DNA from: CAYWTX01 sp964461295
GTDB lineage: Bacteria > Planctomycetota > Phycisphaerae > SM23-33
Assembly (NCBI GenBank): GCA_964461295.1
Contig: CAYWTX010000550.1
Location: 1-18,721 of the forward strand
Length of the DNA: 18,721 nt
Direction: 5' to 3'
The notes beneath the pieces were generated by a model. The model worked only from the letters and a program-made list of their open reading frames with translations. It searched no databases and was not told the DNA's origin. Positions within the stretch are counted from its first letter, which is position 1, and each line of letters begins with the position of its first letter. Positions 17,231 to 18,721 of this stretch are shown piece after piece. A program made the position numbers and the translations under genes.

Positions 17231-18721
17231 CTCCCAGTGTCAACCTCTTTCTTCAGACGCCCAAGTACAGCCAACACATCAGGGCATCCGTGCCTGCCGG
17301 CCCTATCCATCGCTTCCTTCGCAATCGAACTTGCTTGATCTGTCTTTGCTCGCACTTCCTCGAGTGCAAAATGAAGAAGAACTAGAGTCACATTCACCGG
17401 CTCATTCGCGGCCCGCGCCTCTCGAACTGCTCCTAAGTAAAGACGCCGCCCCCGTTCGCTCTGTCCTTGTCTATAGGCAAGCAACCCTCCTGTAGCAAGC
17501 CAGACGAAATGACAATGCTTGCCTTGTACCTCCTGGCCTATTTTCCTGTACGCCTCAACTGCACCATTAAGATCACCAGCCTGCGCCGCAGCGAACGCGA
17601 AATTATTCAGTAACGCAAAGTTGTCAGGGTTCGCCACCAGACCCCGCTTCGCGATATCGGCGCTCTCCCCAAACTCACCCAACCCAAGTCCTGCGTAGTA
17701 TGACCCCCACACTGCCGGCCGACTTGAGAATGCCTGATCGACAAACCACCGCTTGGAAGCCTCCAATGCCACAACCCATCTGCCCGACCTACCTGCACTC
17801 CATGACAGTGCTTCCTCAGACGACTGACGCACCTTCACCAGCTCTTCCTCAATCTTGATCTCCCCAACGTGTCGTTGAGCCCATTCTGCTTGCGCAACAG
17901 CGTTTTCAGTCGGCACGACCAAGGAAAGGCGATACAACTCTGCCGCCTTCTTAGCTCTTCCTGCCTCCAACTCCAGTGTCGCCAATGCGCTCGCCAATTC
18001 GGACACGTGAAGGGGAGCACAATCGCCGCTCGACACCACTGTTCTAGCATGCTTAACTAACTTGGATGTTCTACCCATCGCCGCAGCCGAGGCGATCTCC
18101 GCCGACAGGAGCCATGGATCCGCTCTTACCCCTGGCGAGTTAGCGATGAGGCTGTGGGCTTGCCCATAGTCATCGTGATGTATATATAAGCGTGCCACCG
18201 AACGCAGTACGAACCTGTTATAGGGAGCCAATATCAGTGCTGGCCTAACTGCGTCTATTGCCTGATTGCGGAAGCCAAGGCTTTCATAGGCAAGCGCGAG
18301 GTCTACCCACAGAAAGACATTTCTAGGCTCCACTTGCGTCCGCCTCCGCAAATCGTGGATTCGATTCCGGAACTCACCAATCCTGGTGGTATCGTGGAAC
18401 TCCTCCGTAACTGAAGAAGCCAAACCAAGTGCCCTACGGGCCAACCTTTCTGCTGTTGGATTCGCGTTCGCTCCAGCCGAAACTATGAACTCGGCCGCCT
18501 CTTTCGCCTCCTCGTGCCGACCAATCACGATCGCATTACCAACTACCTCAGCTGCATACCTAACACCTCCGCTGGCCTTCCACCTTTCGATCGACTGTTT
18601 CAGCGCTTCGACAGAAAGGGGGGCTGGGCTCCTTCGATTGGACAACGCACATTGCAGTTCTGTAAGCGAGGTTCTTGAGTGGAACGCTCGCCATCGCGGT
18701 ACAACCTGTCGTTGCTTGTCT
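17221..18721 (-). CDS. TPR-repeat protein, 5' end outside the window, low GC
   Basis: Helical repeat protein of at least 499 residues, cytoplasmic as far as can be seen. TPR-like pairs include FLWVDLALAYESLGFRNQAI, ASALATLELEAGRAKKAAEL, FALLNNFAFAAAQAGDLNGA and LATGGLLAYRQGQSERGRRL. The reading frame is open to the right edge. A TTG at 18643-18645 could be a start but has no ribosome site, and upstream codons read as normal protein (KQRQVVPRWRAFHSRTSLTE), so the gene is probably truncated by the window. GC is about 50-55% against 65-70% to the left, and codons such as ATA, AGA and TTA appear. Together with the degraded region at its 3' side, this suggests acquisition. Such TPR proteins can be partners in defence or signalling operons, but nothing here shows which. 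Confidence 0.85.
   Translation of the reverse strand, partial: DKQRQVVPRWRAFHSRTSLTELQCALSNRRSPAPLSVEALKQSIERWKASGGVRYAAEVVGNAIVIGRHEEAKEAAEFIVSAGANANPTAERLARRALGLASSVTEEFHDTTRIGEFRNRIHDLRRRTQVEPRNVFLWVDLALAYESLGFRNQAIDAVRPALILAPYNRFVLRSVARLYIHHDDYGQAHSLIANSPGVRADPWLLSAEIASAAAMGRTSKLVKHARTVVSSGDCAPLHVSELASALATLELEAGRAKKAAELYRLSLVVPTENAVAQAEWAQRHVGEIKIEEELVKVRQSSEEALSWSAGRSGRWVVALEASKRWFVDQAFSSRPAVWGSYYAGLGLGEFGESADIAKRGLVANPDNFALLNNFAFAAAQAGDLNGAVEAYRKIGQEVQGKHCHFVWLATGGLLAYRQGQSERGRRLYLGAVREARAANEPVNVTLVLLHFALEEVRAKTDQASSIAKEAMDRAGRHGCPDVLAVLGRLKKEVDTGSHQ

Overview
The window is mostly high-GC DNA (roughly 65-70% by eye). It carries large exported TPR proteins, short Shine-Dalgarno-preceded genes, a bacterial-type 2[4Fe-4S] ferredoxin and a Tes/MJ0619-type radical SAM enzyme. 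This mix suggests a Planctomycetota-like bacterium, possibly an anaerobic Phycisphaerae relative. The assignment is an inference from gene content and composition; there is no marker rRNA here.

Layout. (1) 36-2984, minus strand: clpB, whose last ~100 codons switch to lower-GC DNA and are cut by an in-frame TAA, preceded by a 57-residue membrane protein gene. (2) 3126-4972, plus strand: a divergently transcribed exported protein with four CxxC pairs, a long imperfect palindrome, and a ferredoxin gene with a textbook Rho-independent terminator. (3) 5234-11256, plus strand: three exported proteins. These are a 1305-residue hydrolase/TPR/zinc-metallopeptidase fusion, a small exported protein of unknown function, and a Tat-exported beta-propeller. 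A coding-like tract with no start or stop of its own precedes the propeller gene. (4) 11541-14297: a 918-residue exported TPR protein. (5) 14298-15251: about 950 bases with no intact gene. They hold an internally deleted IS4-type transposase, a cluster of three small hairpins resembling REP elements, and a perfect 16-bp inverted repeat. (6) 15252-16847: the radical SAM protein, followed by a DUF433 antitoxin-like frame that lacks a normal start codon. (7) 17221 to the right edge, minus strand: a TPR protein of clearly lower GC (about 50-55%), running off the window and probably acquired.

Functionally, most of the central genes act outside the cytoplasm (signal peptides, TPR scaffolds, a gluzincin protease, a beta-propeller). 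They look like separate transcription units, because hairpins or long gaps lie between nearly all of them. No complete new multi-gene system can be demonstrated. The strongest leads are the Tes-like radical SAM enzyme, the hydrolase-TPR-protease fusion, the mosaic end of clpB, the mobile-element graveyard at 14.3-15.1 kb, and the compositional island entered at about 17.2 kb.
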